Below are positions 8,199 to 16,718 of a DNA stretch of 64,000 nucleotides, in pieces. The notes beneath the pieces are model-generated. The model ran no database searches, was not told where the DNA came from, and was given only the letters and a program-made list of their open reading frames with translations. A program made the translations under genes and the position numbers. This DNA comes from DATJGR01 sp963812255 (GTDB lineage: Bacteria > Pseudomonadota > Gammaproteobacteria > Pseudomonadales > Azotimanducaceae), in the NCBI GenBank assembly GCA_963812255.1, contig CAWEUM010000003.1, positions 682,001-746,000 of the forward strand, written 5' to 3'. How positions within the stretch are numbered: the first letter of the stretch is position 1; every line of letters starts with the position of its first letter.

Positions 8199-9116
8199 TC
8201 ACGCCCGCTTCAATTGCACGGTCGCGTCCCGCCAAGTGGAGCGACCCAGCAACAGATCCTCATTGTGCTGAAACGATTCGACGATGCACGCCATCACGGC
8301 GCGCACGCGTGCGGCGTTTCGCAGGTCCGGGTGCGTCAGCACCCAGATCTCCTGCGCGGTGACCGGATCGCTGAGCCGTGTCAGTTCGGGATGCACATCG
8401 CCAAGCGCGCACGGCAGCGCCGCCAGTCCAACGCCGGCTTCCACCGCCGCGAGCTGCAACGACGCGTTCGGACTGCGCGCGCGGCTCGGCATCTCGGGAA
8501 ACGTGGCCTCTCGCACCGCTTCACTGATGGATCGACCCACGCCCCAATCGATCCAGTTGCACGATTGTGGCTTGCCGCGCGGATCATGCCTCGTCAGATA
8601 GTCGTTGCTCGCATACACCGCCACCGCATAGTGTCCAAGCCGGCGGCCAACGAGATGCTCGGGTGGCGCGTCCGTTGCGCGCACCGCAATGTCGGCCTCG
8701 CCACGCGTCAGGCTGAGTGCCTCGTAAGAACCAATGAAATCCAGCGAGATATCTGGATGCTCATCGACGAAACGGCCCAGGTCGCGCATCAGGAATCCGG
8801 TGCCGGCCGGTTCCGGAAACGTGACCCGAACGTGACCCTGGAGACGCTGGTCGCGACCCACCAGCACCCTTTCGATCGCGTCGATTTCGCTTTCGACCTG
8901 CTCGGCCTGAAGCAGCACCAGCTGACCGTCGGCCGATAATTTCAAGCCGTCCGGCGTTCGGTTGAACATGAGCGTGCCGAGACGCTTTTCGAAATGATCC
9001 AGGCGCCGCGCCACGGTAGAGTGGTGAATACCCAAGTGACGGGCGGCGCCACGCACCGATCCCTGATGGGCAATCGCGGTGAACACCTTGAGATCGTCCC
9101 AATCCATCGTCGACAT
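8199..9116 (-). CDS. LysR-family transcriptional regulator
   Basis: DNA-binding regulator of 305 residues. The N-terminal winged helix-turn-helix occupies about residues 7-66 (DLKVFTAIAHQGSVRGAARH, then HSTVARRLDHFEKRLG). It is followed by the effector-binding domain with the usual periplasmic-binding-like fold (HPDISLDFIG, RGEADIAVRA, VEAGVGLAALP). The subtype resembles regulators with the ARRLDHFEKRLG recognition helix, which often act on a divergent neighbour. The divergent gene here is the small exported protein at 9225, about 110 bases away. The ligand cannot be predicted. An alternative start is the ATG at 9107. Confidence 0.92.
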   Translation of the reverse strand: MSTMDWDDLKVFTAIAHQGSVRGAARHLGIHHSTVARRLDHFEKRLGTLMFNRTPDGLKLSADGQLVLLQAEQVESEIDAIERVLVGRDQRLQGHVRVTFPEPAGTGFLMRDLGRFVDEHPDISLDFIGSYEALSLTRGEADIAVRATDAPPEHLVGRRLGHYAVAVYASNDYLTRHDPRGKPQSCNWIDWGVGRSISEAVREATFPEMPSRARSPNASLQLAAVEAGVGLAALPCALGDVHPELTRLSDPVTAQEIWVLTHPDLRNAARVRAVMACIVESFQHNEDLLLGRSTWRDATVQLKRA

Positions 9117-9224
9117 CGACTTCGCTCCCGGCGCAATTCCGCGCCGCCGTGGTGCGCTATTGGCGCTTGCGCGGAGTGTTACCTAAAGTAACATCAACAC
9201 GCAACCCACCGCTTCGGAGATCGT

Positions 9225-9557
9225 ATGAAGACCGCCCTCACCTCGCTCATCGCCGCCGTGTTCGTTCTGGCCGGCGTGCATGCAAATGCGGACGCGTACT
9301 CTGCGTCCATTGACGGCTGTAAGACGGCCGCCGCGGAACGCCTCGGACTGACTCCGGCGCAAGCGGATTTCCGCATCACCAAGATCAAGTCCTCGCCGCG
9401 ATATCGGGATTTCGATTTCAGCGTGTCCTCGAGCGACGCAGCCAGCCCGATCAAGCAGGTCCCGGTGAGCTGTCGCGCCAAACAGAACGGCGAGGTGCTC
9501 GCCGTTGACGTCGATGAGTCAGCACTGCCCGCGGCGGTAGCGGTACTCAAACAGTAA
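9225..9557 (+). CDS. Small exported protein of unknown function
   Basis: I do not recognise a named family. The 110-residue product has a clean Sec signal peptide (KTALTSLIAAVFVLAGVHANA) with likely cleavage after ANA, then a small domain with two cysteines (DGCKTAAAERLGL and PVSCRAKQNG). These could form a disulfide in the periplasm. The pattern of an N-terminal Cys-containing helix followed by beta strands is seen in several small periplasmic proteins. A ribosome site, GGAG, sits 7 bases before the ATG. It is divergent from the LysR regulator and followed by a strong terminator, so it is probably transcribed alone and may be the regulator's target. Confidence 0.8.
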   Translation: MKTALTSLIAAVFVLAGVHANADAYSASIDGCKTAAAERLGLTPAQADFRITKIKSSPRYRDFDFSVSSSDAASPIKQVPVSCRAKQNGEVLAVDVDESALPAAVAVLKQ

Positions 9558-9575
9558 CTGCAGATCCCCCACCTC

Positions 9576-9622
9576 GAGGCTGCGCAGGGTTTCCTCCTTC
9601 TACCGCGCAGCCTCCTTTTTTT
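9576..9622 (+). terminator. Rho-independent terminator after the small exported protein
   Basis: A 10-bp stem pairs gaggctgcgc (9576-9585) with gcgcagcctc (9605-9614), followed by a run of seven T (9616-9622). It lies 19 bases after the stop of the gene at 9225. Confidence 0.9.
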
Positions 9623-9718
9623 GGGTTGGGCATCGCACGACGTCGGATCACAAACCTCGGCGGAAACGTTAGTGTCGGACAAATTCTCCGAAGCCGGGCA
9701 TATGAATAGACCGACCGG

Positions 9719-9747
9719 TTGACACTCGGTATCGATTCTGCTGATAT
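9719..9747 (+). promoter_or_regulatory. Sigma70-type promoter
   Basis: TTGACA at 9719-9724, a 17-base spacer, and TGATAT at 9742-9747. The -35 is perfect and the -10 has four of six consensus bases. It points away from the upstream terminator and towards a second terminator, with no protein gene between. Confidence 0.7.
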
Positions 9748-9753
9748 CCCTTC

Positions 9754-9830
9754 CGCTAGGAGGAGGGAGAGATCGAGAGACTCCGCGCTGGGCAATCGGC
9801 GCAACTTAGGCCGCATTCTGCGGCCTTTTT
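9754..9830 (+). ncRNA. Candidate small RNA of about 80 bases
   Basis: The segment is bounded upstream by the promoter at 9719-9747 and ends in a terminator at 9808-9830, so a transcript of roughly 75-85 bases is expected. It has no credible reading frame. Near its 5' end is a purine-rich run with repeated GGA (aggaggagggaga at about 9758-9770), which could bind a CsrA/RsmA-type protein or a ribosomal anti-SD sequence. A short gcgc-gcgc stem follows before the terminator. I do not recognise a named RNA family. Confidence 0.5.
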
Positions 9831-9833
9831 ATT
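9808..9833 (+). terminator. Rho-independent terminator
   Basis: aggccgca (9808-9815) pairs with tgcggcct (9819-9826) around a three-base loop, followed by T-rich sequence to 9833. The T-run is on the plus strand, so it ends the candidate small RNA; its end overlaps the stop codon of ileS on the other strand. Confidence 0.85.
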
Positions 9834-12800
9834 CCCCGGACGTTCCAGACAACTCAATTCGATAGCTGAACGCGTGGCCATCGATAGTGGTGGCGAATGC
9901 GTTGGTACCCGGATCGCCCTGCTCGAGCCGCGTCGCCAGCGTCTCACCCGCAACGTACTCGGCGAACTGTGCAAGCGCCGCATCGACCGGCCCCGCGCCG
10001 TGATAGATCACGGAAATGCGGTCCGAAACATTCAGGCCCATCTCCTTTCGACTGCGCTGAATCCGGTTGACCGCCTCCCGCGCAAAGCCCTCGGCGACCA
10101 GGCCATCGTCCAGCGCGCAGTCGAGGTCAATCGAGATGAAACGGTTGGAAACCGCCTGAGTGCCAGGCTTGGCCTCACGCAGTACCTGGATCTCGTCCCC
10201 CGTGAACGCTTCACCGTCGATCGTGATACTGCCCGATTCCTGCAGCGTTTCGATCTGCGCGCGATCCAGCTGCTGAATCTGCGCGGCGAATTGCTTCATG
10301 CGTATACCGAGCCGCTTGCCCAGCACAGGAAAGTTCGGCTTGGCGTACAGGCGAATATATCTATCCTCGTCGCGATCGTAGGCCACACGCTTGACGTTCA
10401 ACTCCCGGAGGATGAACGGTTCGAGAGCGCGCACTTCATTCAGCAGATCCGCATCCCGATGCACGATCGTCAAACAGCGCATCGGTTTGCGCAGATTGAT
10501 CTTGACCTCCTCGCGACGCTGGCGGCCCAACAGAATGACCTGTTGCATTCGGCTTACCGCTTCCTCGAGGCGCGGCTGGATCAACGATTCCTCTGGATCG
10601 GGATAAGAGCACATATGCACCGACGGAGGCTTGGGTGCGCCGCGTCCCGCCAACTTCGCCAGCTCCTGATACAGATGCTCGGCGAGAAACGGCGTGAACG
10701 GCGCCATCACCATCGTCAGTTCTTCGATCACGGTATAGAGCGTGCTGTATGCCGCGATCTTGTCGGCGGTGATGTCCTGACCCCAGAACCGGTCCCGGTT
10801 CAAACGGATGTAACCATTGGTCAGATCCTCGATGAAACCGAGCAGGCGCGGCACCACATTGTAGAGGCGATACTTGCGCATCTCCTGGCCGATGTCTTTC
10901 TCGAGGCTCTGCAGCCGCGACAAGATCCACTGGTCTAGGATATTGCTGCCGTAATGCAGACCTTTCTCCGGCGACCAGCCGTCGATCGTCGCGTAGGTCA
11001 TCAGGAACTGAAAGGCGTGGTACCAGGGCAGCAGTGTGCGGCGGGTCATATCCTTCACACCACTGTCGGCAAAACGCTGCTCTTCGCCGCGCACCAGACC
11101 CGAGTTGATCAAATACAGCCGCAGCGCATCCGCGCCGTACATATCCATCAATTCGTCCGGCGGCGTGTAGTTGCGCAACCGTTTCGACATCTTGCGGCCG
11201 TCTTCGGCGATCACCATGCCGTTGACGATCGCATTCTTGAACGCAGGCTTTTTGTACAGCGCAGCCGACAACACGATCAACGTATAGAACCAGCCGCGCG
11301 TCTGGTCGAGGCCCTCCGCGATGAATTCCGCGGGGAAACCCGCATTGAACACGGCCTCATTTTCGAACGGATAGTGCAATTGCGCGTACGGCATCGAGCC
11401 CGATTCGAACCAGCAGTCCAACACTTCCTCGACGCGCCGATAGGTGCCGTCTTCGCCTTGCAGCGTGAACGTCAGCGGATCTACGTACTCCCGGTGCAGG
11501 TCATCGACTCGTTGCCCGGTGTACGCTTCGAGTTCGTCGAGCGAGCCGATGCAGAGCGTCTTGCCCGTCACGTCATTGACCCAGATCGGCAGCGGCGTAC
11601 CCCAGATCCGGTTGCGCGAGATCGACCAGTCGATTGCGCCCTTGAGCCAATTGCCGAAGCGACCGTGCTTGATGTGGCCGGGAATCCAGCGGATCTGTTC
11701 GTTCGCCGCGAGCAGATCGTCGATGATCTCGGTGACGCGCACATACCACGACGGAATCGCGCGATAGATCAGCGGCGTATCGGATCGATAACAGAACGGG
11801 TAGCTGTGCTGCAGCACGCTCTGTTCGTACAGCGCGCCGGTCTCCTTGAGACGTTTGATGATGTCCTTGTCGGCTTCCTTGACGTAGCGGCCCGCGAAAT
11901 CCGGGACCTCGTCGGTGAAGATCCCGTTCAGCGTGACCGGACATGCAAACGCTTCAATGCCGGCCACGTTCGCAACACGGTAGTCGTCCTCACCAAACGC
12001 CGGCGCCTGATGAACGAGTCCGGTGCCCGATTCGGTGGTGACATAGTCATCCATCACCACGACGAACGCGCCTCGGGCGCGCTGATCGGCAAAATACGGG
12101 AACAGCGGTTCGTAAGCGCGCCCAACGAGGTCTCGCCCGAGGCAGCTACCGAGCACTTCGAGATCGTGCGTCTTACGGTACTCATCGAGGCGCGCTTCGG
12201 CCAGATAAAGCTCGATGCCGCGGCCCCGATCACGCACCTTCGCGTATGCGATGTCGGGACCGACGCAGACGGCGAGGTTCGACGGCAGCGTCCATGGGGT
12301 GGTCGTCCAGATCGCCAGATGCGCGTCCTCGTCGCACAGCTTCAGCAGCACCGTAATCGCGGGATCCTGGACGTCCTGATAGTTCGACGTGGCCTCGAAA
12401 TTCGACAAAACGGTACCGAGTTCAGTTGAAATCGGCATCACCTTGACACCTTGGTAGATCAGGCCCTTGTCCCACAGCTGCCTGACCACCCACCAGACCG
12501 ACTCCATGTACGACGTGTCCATCGTCTTGTAGTCGTTGTCGAAGTCGACCCAACGGCCGAGGCGCGTAATGGTGTTACGCCACTGCGCGACATATCGCTG
12601 CACGATCTTGCGACACTCGGCGTTGTAGCCTGCCACGCCGAGTTGTGCGACAACCTCCGAAGCCGACGCACCGAGTTGCTTGTCGATCTCGTGCTCGATC
12701 GGCAGGCCGTGGCAGTCCCAGCCGAAGCGCCGCAGCACGTAACGGCCCTTCATCGTCCAATAACGCGGCACCACATCCTTCAATGTCGAGGCGACGAGGT

Positions 12801-12981
12801 GGCCGTGATGGGGCAGGCCCGTAGCGAACGGTGGACCGTCGTAGAAGATGTACGGCTTCTTGTCGCTGGTGTGCTCGAGCGACTTGTGGAACAACTCGTC
12901 GCGACGCCAGAAATCCAGAATCGCGTGTTCCATTGCCACAAAGTCGAACGCGCCGGAAGGCGCTTCAGCGGGTTCCGCCAT
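9829..12981 (-). CDS. ileS: Isoleucyl-tRNA synthetase, eukaryote-like (type 2)
   Basis: Charges tRNA-Ile with isoleucine. The 1050-residue class I synthetase has the HIGH-type motif in GLPHHGHL near residue 57 and KMSKR near residue 600 (GRKMSKRLRNY). The editing domain lies between, and a long C-terminal region follows. The PPFATGLPHHGH signature, KMSKR in place of KMSKS, and the length near 1050 rather than about 940 fit the eukaryote-like IleS2 group, which includes mupirocin-resistant enzymes. It is not next to ribF and lspA, the usual partners of the standard gammaproteobacterial gene. Whether another ileS exists elsewhere cannot be seen. It is probably monocistronic. Confidence 0.95.
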   Translation of the reverse strand: MAEPAEAPSGAFDFVAMEHAILDFWRRDELFHKSLEHTSDKKPYIFYDGPPFATGLPHHGHLVASTLKDVVPRYWTMKGRYVLRRFGWDCHGLPIEHEIDKQLGASASEVVAQLGVAGYNAECRKIVQRYVAQWRNTITRLGRWVDFDNDYKTMDTSYMESVWWVVRQLWDKGLIYQGVKVMPISTELGTVLSNFEATSNYQDVQDPAITVLLKLCDEDAHLAIWTTTPWTLPSNLAVCVGPDIAYAKVRDRGRGIELYLAEARLDEYRKTHDLEVLGSCLGRDLVGRAYEPLFPYFADQRARGAFVVVMDDYVTTESGTGLVHQAPAFGEDDYRVANVAGIEAFACPVTLNGIFTDEVPDFAGRYVKEADKDIIKRLKETGALYEQSVLQHSYPFCYRSDTPLIYRAIPSWYVRVTEIIDDLLAANEQIRWIPGHIKHGRFGNWLKGAIDWSISRNRIWGTPLPIWVNDVTGKTLCIGSLDELEAYTGQRVDDLHREYVDPLTFTLQGEDGTYRRVEEVLDCWFESGSMPYAQLHYPFENEAVFNAGFPAEFIAEGLDQTRGWFYTLIVLSAALYKKPAFKNAIVNGMVIAEDGRKMSKRLRNYTPPDELMDMYGADALRLYLINSGLVRGEEQRFADSGVKDMTRRTLLPWYHAFQFLMTYATIDGWSPEKGLHYGSNILDQWILSRLQSLEKDIGQEMRKYRLYNVVPRLLGFIEDLTNGYIRLNRDRFWGQDITADKIAAYSTLYTVIEELTMVMAPFTPFLAEHLYQELAKLAGRGAPKPPSVHMCSYPDPEESLIQPRLEEAVSRMQQVILLGRQRREEVKINLRKPMRCLTIVHRDADLLNEVRALEPFILRELNVKRVAYDRDEDRYIRLYAKPNFPVLGKRLGIRMKQFAAQIQQLDRAQIETLQESGSITIDGEAFTGDEIQVLREAKPGTQAVSNRFISIDLDCALDDGLVAEGFAREAVNRIQRSRKEMGLNVSDRISVIYHGAGPVDAALAQFAEYVAGETLATRLEQGDPGTNAFATTIDGHAFSYRIELSGTSGE

Positions 12982-13066
12982 GTTGCTGCTGTCGTACGGT
13001 GATCGAGCGAGGGCGCATTCTATGCCCCGCTCCCCGAGTTTTCACGCGACCCGCGTTTCGCGGGGG

Positions 13067-13375
13067 TCAATCGCCTGCTGGTGGGCTTACGACGATATGT
13101 TCGGCGGTGTCGGCGACCATGACGTTCAACGGACGGCCAAGCGTGAAGGATTCGAGAATGAAATCGCGCAGAACCGACAATGACTCACCCTGGACGAGGG
13201 TATTCTTGATCAGTTCCTTGAGCATGCTCGCTTCGATTTCCGCCTCGAGCTGGGACTCGTATGGCCCTACATCGATGCCTTCGCGGGTGTGGAAATACCA
13301 TCGGCCGTTGGTGTGAAACACACGCTCGGCACGGAACCAGGTCTTCGATCTTTCGTCACGGCGGCCCACAAGCAT
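13067..13375 (-). CDS. Small conserved protein, DUF6316-like
   Basis: Function unknown. The 102-residue product contains the pattern RAERVFHTNGRWYFHTREG followed by GPYESQLEAE. I associate this with the DUF6316 group of short proteobacterial proteins (basic/aromatic core WYF-REG-GPY-EAE). A similar gene occurs at 31719 in this window. There is no signal peptide or membrane segment, so it is likely cytoplasmic. It lies 85 bases upstream of ileS on the same strand; co-transcription is possible but not evident. The family assignment is from memory of the motif and should be confirmed. Confidence 0.7.
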   Translation of the reverse strand: MLVGRRDERSKTWFRAERVFHTNGRWYFHTREGIDVGPYESQLEAEIEASMLKELIKNTLVQGESLSVLRDFILESFTLGRPLNVMVADTAEHIVVSPPAGD

Positions 13376-13500
13376 TTCCGAGCCTCCCGAAATTGAACAC
13401 GACTCGATTCTCCGTGCTCGGACGAACCGCTGTATGTGCCACGGATGTTACGGATGTAAGGGCTCGTAATCCTCGACCGGCGCATCCTGAAGGATGCGGA

Positions 13501-14367
13501 CTATGGCGTGCCCAGCGTTGCCAGCAGTCGGTCTGCGCGCCGCTTCAGATCGTCGAGAGTGCGGGCGAACAGCGGCGCGATGAGTTGAGAAACACCCGCG
13601 TCTCGATAAGCCTTCACTCCATCGCCCGTGATCGTGTGCCGATTGGGACCCACGCAGATCTCGATATCGGCCCGCGTGCGGCCTGCCTCCGCCAACAGGC
13701 CGTCGAGCACCGCTAGCCGCTCGCTTACACCTGCCGGGTCCAAGTCGAACCCATACCAACCGTTTCCTTGCGTCGCAACGCGGGCCAGTGCGGCCCTGCT
13801 CTCGCCGCCAAAATAGATCGGCGGATGCGGGCGCTGCACGGGCTTGGGATTGAAGTAGCAGGACGCCAACTGCACCGTTTCGCCGGAAAACGTCGACACA
13901 CCATCGGCCCATAGCGCCTTCATGACATCGACGTATTCCGCGCAGCGGCGCGCTCGTACACGAAAGTCCATCCCCAACGCCTGAAACTCTTCGGCCAGCC
14001 AACCGATCCCGACGCCGAAGTCGACACGCCCGCCCGACAGATAATCGAGATCGGCGACCATCTTCGCCGTGTAAACCGGCTGACGTTGCGGCACCAGACA
14101 GATACCAGTGCCGAGTCGCAGACGCCGGGTGTGCGCGGCAACGAACGTCAACGCAGTAAACGGATCGAGTACCCCTTGCGGATTGCCCGGCACCCGGCCG
14201 TCGTCCGCGTACGGATAGCGCGAGGCGTAGTCCGGAAAGAACAAGACATGTTCGGGAACCCACAGGGAATGGAAGCCCGCTTCCTCGATGAAGCGCGCCG
14301 CGTCCGCAATGTAATCGGGCCGCGTCGTGTGATTGAAGGCCACCGTCACACCCGTCCGCATCGTCAT
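13501..14367 (-). CDS. Luciferase-like (LLM class) flavin/F420-dependent oxidoreductase
   Basis: Single-domain TIM-barrel oxidoreductase of 288 residues. Hallmarks are the N-terminal strand MRTGVTVAFNH, WVPEHVLF, the segment LRLGTGICLVPQR, YLSGGRVDFGVGIGW, and HPPIYFGGES. These are typical of the LLM class subgroup often annotated as F420-dependent (TIGR03619-like). Gammaproteobacteria frequently carry such genes without making F420, so FMN is an alternative cofactor. The substrate is unknown. It is divergent from the MFS transporter at 14447, with a short shared promoter region. A similar enzyme at 45324 belongs to another subgroup. Confidence 0.87.
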   Translation of the reverse strand: MTMRTGVTVAFNHTTRPDYIADAARFIEEAGFHSLWVPEHVLFFPDYASRYPYADDGRVPGNPQGVLDPFTALTFVAAHTRRLRLGTGICLVPQRQPVYTAKMVADLDYLSGGRVDFGVGIGWLAEEFQALGMDFRVRARRCAEYVDVMKALWADGVSTFSGETVQLASCYFNPKPVQRPHPPIYFGGESRAALARVATQGNGWYGFDLDPAGVSERLAVLDGLLAEAGRTRADIEICVGPNRHTITGDGVKAYRDAGVSQLIAPLFARTLDDLKRRADRLLATLGTP

Positions 14368-14446
14368 CTGACACCTCGACTCGTGGCGCTTTCGCTGACA
14401 CCGAAGACTATCGGTATGATCGATTTTTCACAACGAAGCCAGCGTC

Positions 14447-15700
14447 GTGACAGACCGCGCAGCCTCGATCGACGTGCCGCGTTCGGCATTTGCCTGGTAT
14501 CTGACGAGTTCCAGCCTGTGGATGGCCGCGATGAGTCTGCAGGGGTTTCTGATCACGTGGCTGATGGTCGGCGTTCTGCAGACGCCCGCCGATCGGGTCG
14601 GCTTCGGCCGCGCGCTGATCGAGATACCGGGACTGCTGATTCTGCTGATCGGTGGCGTAGTGGCCGATCGAACCGATGGCCGGCGACTGCTGATCGGCAT
14701 GCACGTCGCAATCGCGATTCCGTCGCTTTTGATCGCTGCGATGGTGTACCGCGGACTGCTGTCGTTCTGGGTGGTGATCGCCTTCGGCATCGCGGTGTCT
14801 TCGATGCAGGCGATCACCGATCCAGCCCGGCAATCGATTCTCAGCCGCGTTGCGCGGACTGACATTCAACGCACCGTGACGATGATGACAATCGTGACCT
14901 CGCTGGCGGGATTGTGCGGTATGTGGCTCGGCGGTCGACTCGACGAACTCGGTCTGATCGTCGTGTTGTTACTTCAGGCCGCATGTTTCGCCATCGGCGC
15001 GGGTGCGGCGCAGCGGATGCCGCCGATGCCGGCCGCGCCCGGCCGCGGCCCGCTCGACTTGCTGGCAGGCATCAAGGCGACGTGGCGGATGCCGCTGATC
15101 CGCAACATCATCGGCCTCAATTTCGCATCGTCGCTCGTCAACGCCGGGGCGTATATCGTCGCGATCCCGTTCATCGTCAAACAGGTCTACGGCGGTGATG
15201 CGGCGTTCTTCGCAACGGTGATGATGGTATTCACGACCGGCAGCATCGGCTCGAACGTGATCCTGCTGCGTTTCATGCCGCTGTTTCAGCCGGGTCGCCT
15301 GTTTCTGCTGATGCAGGTCACGCGCGTCGTGATCCTCGGGCTGCTGTGGACCAAACCCGAGCTATGGCTGTTCTACGTCGCGATGTTCGCGTGGGGGCTC
15401 AACATGGGCGTGACCACCACATTGGTTCGCACCACCGTTCAGGAACTGGCCGAAGGCGTGCATCGAGCCCAGATCTTGTCGGTTCTGCTCGTCAGTTTCA
15501 TGATTTCGGCACCGCTCAGTTCGATGCTGCTCGGCAATCTGATTGCGGGTTACGACCCGTTGACGGCGTTGATCCCCGGCGTCGTCATGTCGTCGCTGAT
15601 TTTCGTGATCGGTCTGGCGTGGACCGGCCTGTGGCAATACGAGGCGCCGAGCGGGATCGCGTCGAACCCGACCGCCACACTCAGTCGCGGCCTTCGATGA
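14447..15700 (+). CDS. MFS transporter (EntS/MFS_3-like exporter)
   Basis: Membrane transporter of 417 residues with about twelve hydrophobic segments. The loop between TM2 and TM3 carries VVADRTDGRRLL, the usual MFS signature, and the layout resembles the MFS_3 group that includes the enterobactin exporter. The start is GTG at 14447, the first codon before the TM1 region. Substrate unknown; export of a small molecule by proton antiport is the family norm. The 3' end overlaps the convergent hydrolase gene by 20 bases, an unusually tight arrangement that leaves no room for a terminator. Confidence 0.88.
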   Translation: MTDRAASIDVPRSAFAWYLTSSSLWMAAMSLQGFLITWLMVGVLQTPADRVGFGRALIEIPGLLILLIGGVVADRTDGRRLLIGMHVAIAIPSLLIAAMVYRGLLSFWVVIAFGIAVSSMQAITDPARQSILSRVARTDIQRTVTMMTIVTSLAGLCGMWLGGRLDELGLIVVLLLQAACFAIGAGAAQRMPPMPAAPGRGPLDLLAGIKATWRMPLIRNIIGLNFASSLVNAGAYIVAIPFIVKQVYGGDAAFFATVMMVFTTGSIGSNVILLRFMPLFQPGRLFLLMQVTRVVILGLLWTKPELWLFYVAMFAWGLNMGVTTTLVRTTVQELAEGVHRAQILSVLLVSFMISAPLSSMLLGNLIAGYDPLTALIPGVVMSSLIFVIGLAWTGLWQYEAPSGIASNPTATLSRGLR

Positions 15701-16580
15701 ACCGCGCCACCCGTTCCGGATCCTGCATCGGTATGAAATGAGTAAGCGTCGGAAGGTAGACGTCGCGCCCCTTTGCAAACTGGTCGGCGAGCCGCTCCCA
15801 TGTCGGTGATGCAAGAAAGTCCATGGCTTCGGCGCGCGCACGTTTCTCGCCTCGCAGCACCGTAACCGGCACCGCAATCGTTGCAAACAGATCATGAATG
15901 TCGCGGCCGCTCGAGCCAGTGTAGATCGACGCCTCCACCAACGGCGGACAAGCCAGTACGAAGCCGGCACCGTCGGGATTCGGCAGCAGACCCCACCGGC
16001 AATAGTCCTCGAGCACATCGTCTCGCCACACCGAGAACGATCCGCGTCCCTTCAGGCGCTCGAACATCTCTTGCCACGACTGCCACTGGTTGTTGCGCTT
16101 GGACGTCGGATGATCCTGTGGCCGCAGCGCGACCATAGTGCCCTTCATCTGCGCATAGAGTTCCGGATCCATGATCACCGGATCCACGAGCACGAGGCGT
16201 TCGAAGCGTTCTTGCCCGTGCGCAGCCGCCTGTACGACGGCGTGGCCGCCCATCGAGTGTCCGACGCCGATGATCCTGTTCAGATCGAGCGCTTCGACGA
16301 ACGCTGCCAGATCGTCGCCGAACGACTCCCAGTTGTATGGCGGTACCTTGGCGCTGCGGCCATGACCGCGCTGATCGATCGCGATGACGTGACGCGTGTC
16401 CGCGAGGTGTCCGACCACTTGATCCCAACAGCGCGCATGGAAACCCGTTGCGTGCGCCAACAACACCGTCGGCTGTGCCGGATCCAAGGTGCCCCATTCG
16501 AAGTAGCAGAGGTCAACGGCGTTGATGCGCACATGGCGTTCGACGGGTTCTCGGTAGGGCTGAGTGGAGGCATGGGTCAA
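15681..16580 (-). CDS. Alpha/beta hydrolase
   Basis: Cytoplasmic hydrolase of 299 residues. It shows the oxyanion region LLAHATGFHARCW, IAIDQRGHGRS and the nucleophile elbow GVGHSMGGH (Ser in GHSMGG). The acid residue is probably in the region around RGEKRARAE and the catalytic His in LPTLTHFIPMQ. There is no signal peptide. Substrate class (ester, epoxide or haloalkane) cannot be decided. It is convergent with the MFS gene and divergent from phaC, so it is probably monocistronic. Confidence 0.88.
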   Translation of the reverse strand: MTHASTQPYREPVERHVRINAVDLCYFEWGTLDPAQPTVLLAHATGFHARCWDQVVGHLADTRHVIAIDQRGHGRSAKVPPYNWESFGDDLAAFVEALDLNRIIGVGHSMGGHAVVQAAAHGQERFERLVLVDPVIMDPELYAQMKGTMVALRPQDHPTSKRNNQWQSWQEMFERLKGRGSFSVWRDDVLEDYCRWGLLPNPDGAGFVLACPPLVEASIYTGSSGRDIHDLFATIAVPVTVLRGEKRARAEAMDFLASPTWERLADQFAKGRDVYLPTLTHFIPMQDPERVARFIEGRD

Positions 16581-16718
16581 AGCGCGGTACCGACATTCGA
16601 GGGCCGCGCATTATAGGCAAGCACCCCTGCAACTTCACGTCTGCGACTTCACGCTGTGTTGGCCCGCTGCTCCGAAAAGCCGACTATAGTCCGACTGAAC
16701 GACACGCGAGGGGCATCC

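Noticed and set aside
5703..8939. 1078-codon plus-strand open frame
   Set aside because: It lies antisense to the clear GH78 and LysR genes; its protein is rich in Arg, His and Asp with no domain, typical of GC-rich antisense frames.
10954..12429. 491-codon plus-strand open frame
   Set aside because: Fully antisense to ileS, which is certain; no recognisable motif.
13501..14367. Firm F420 dependence
   Set aside because: The LLM motifs do not distinguish F420 from FMN, and no F420 synthesis genes are in the window.
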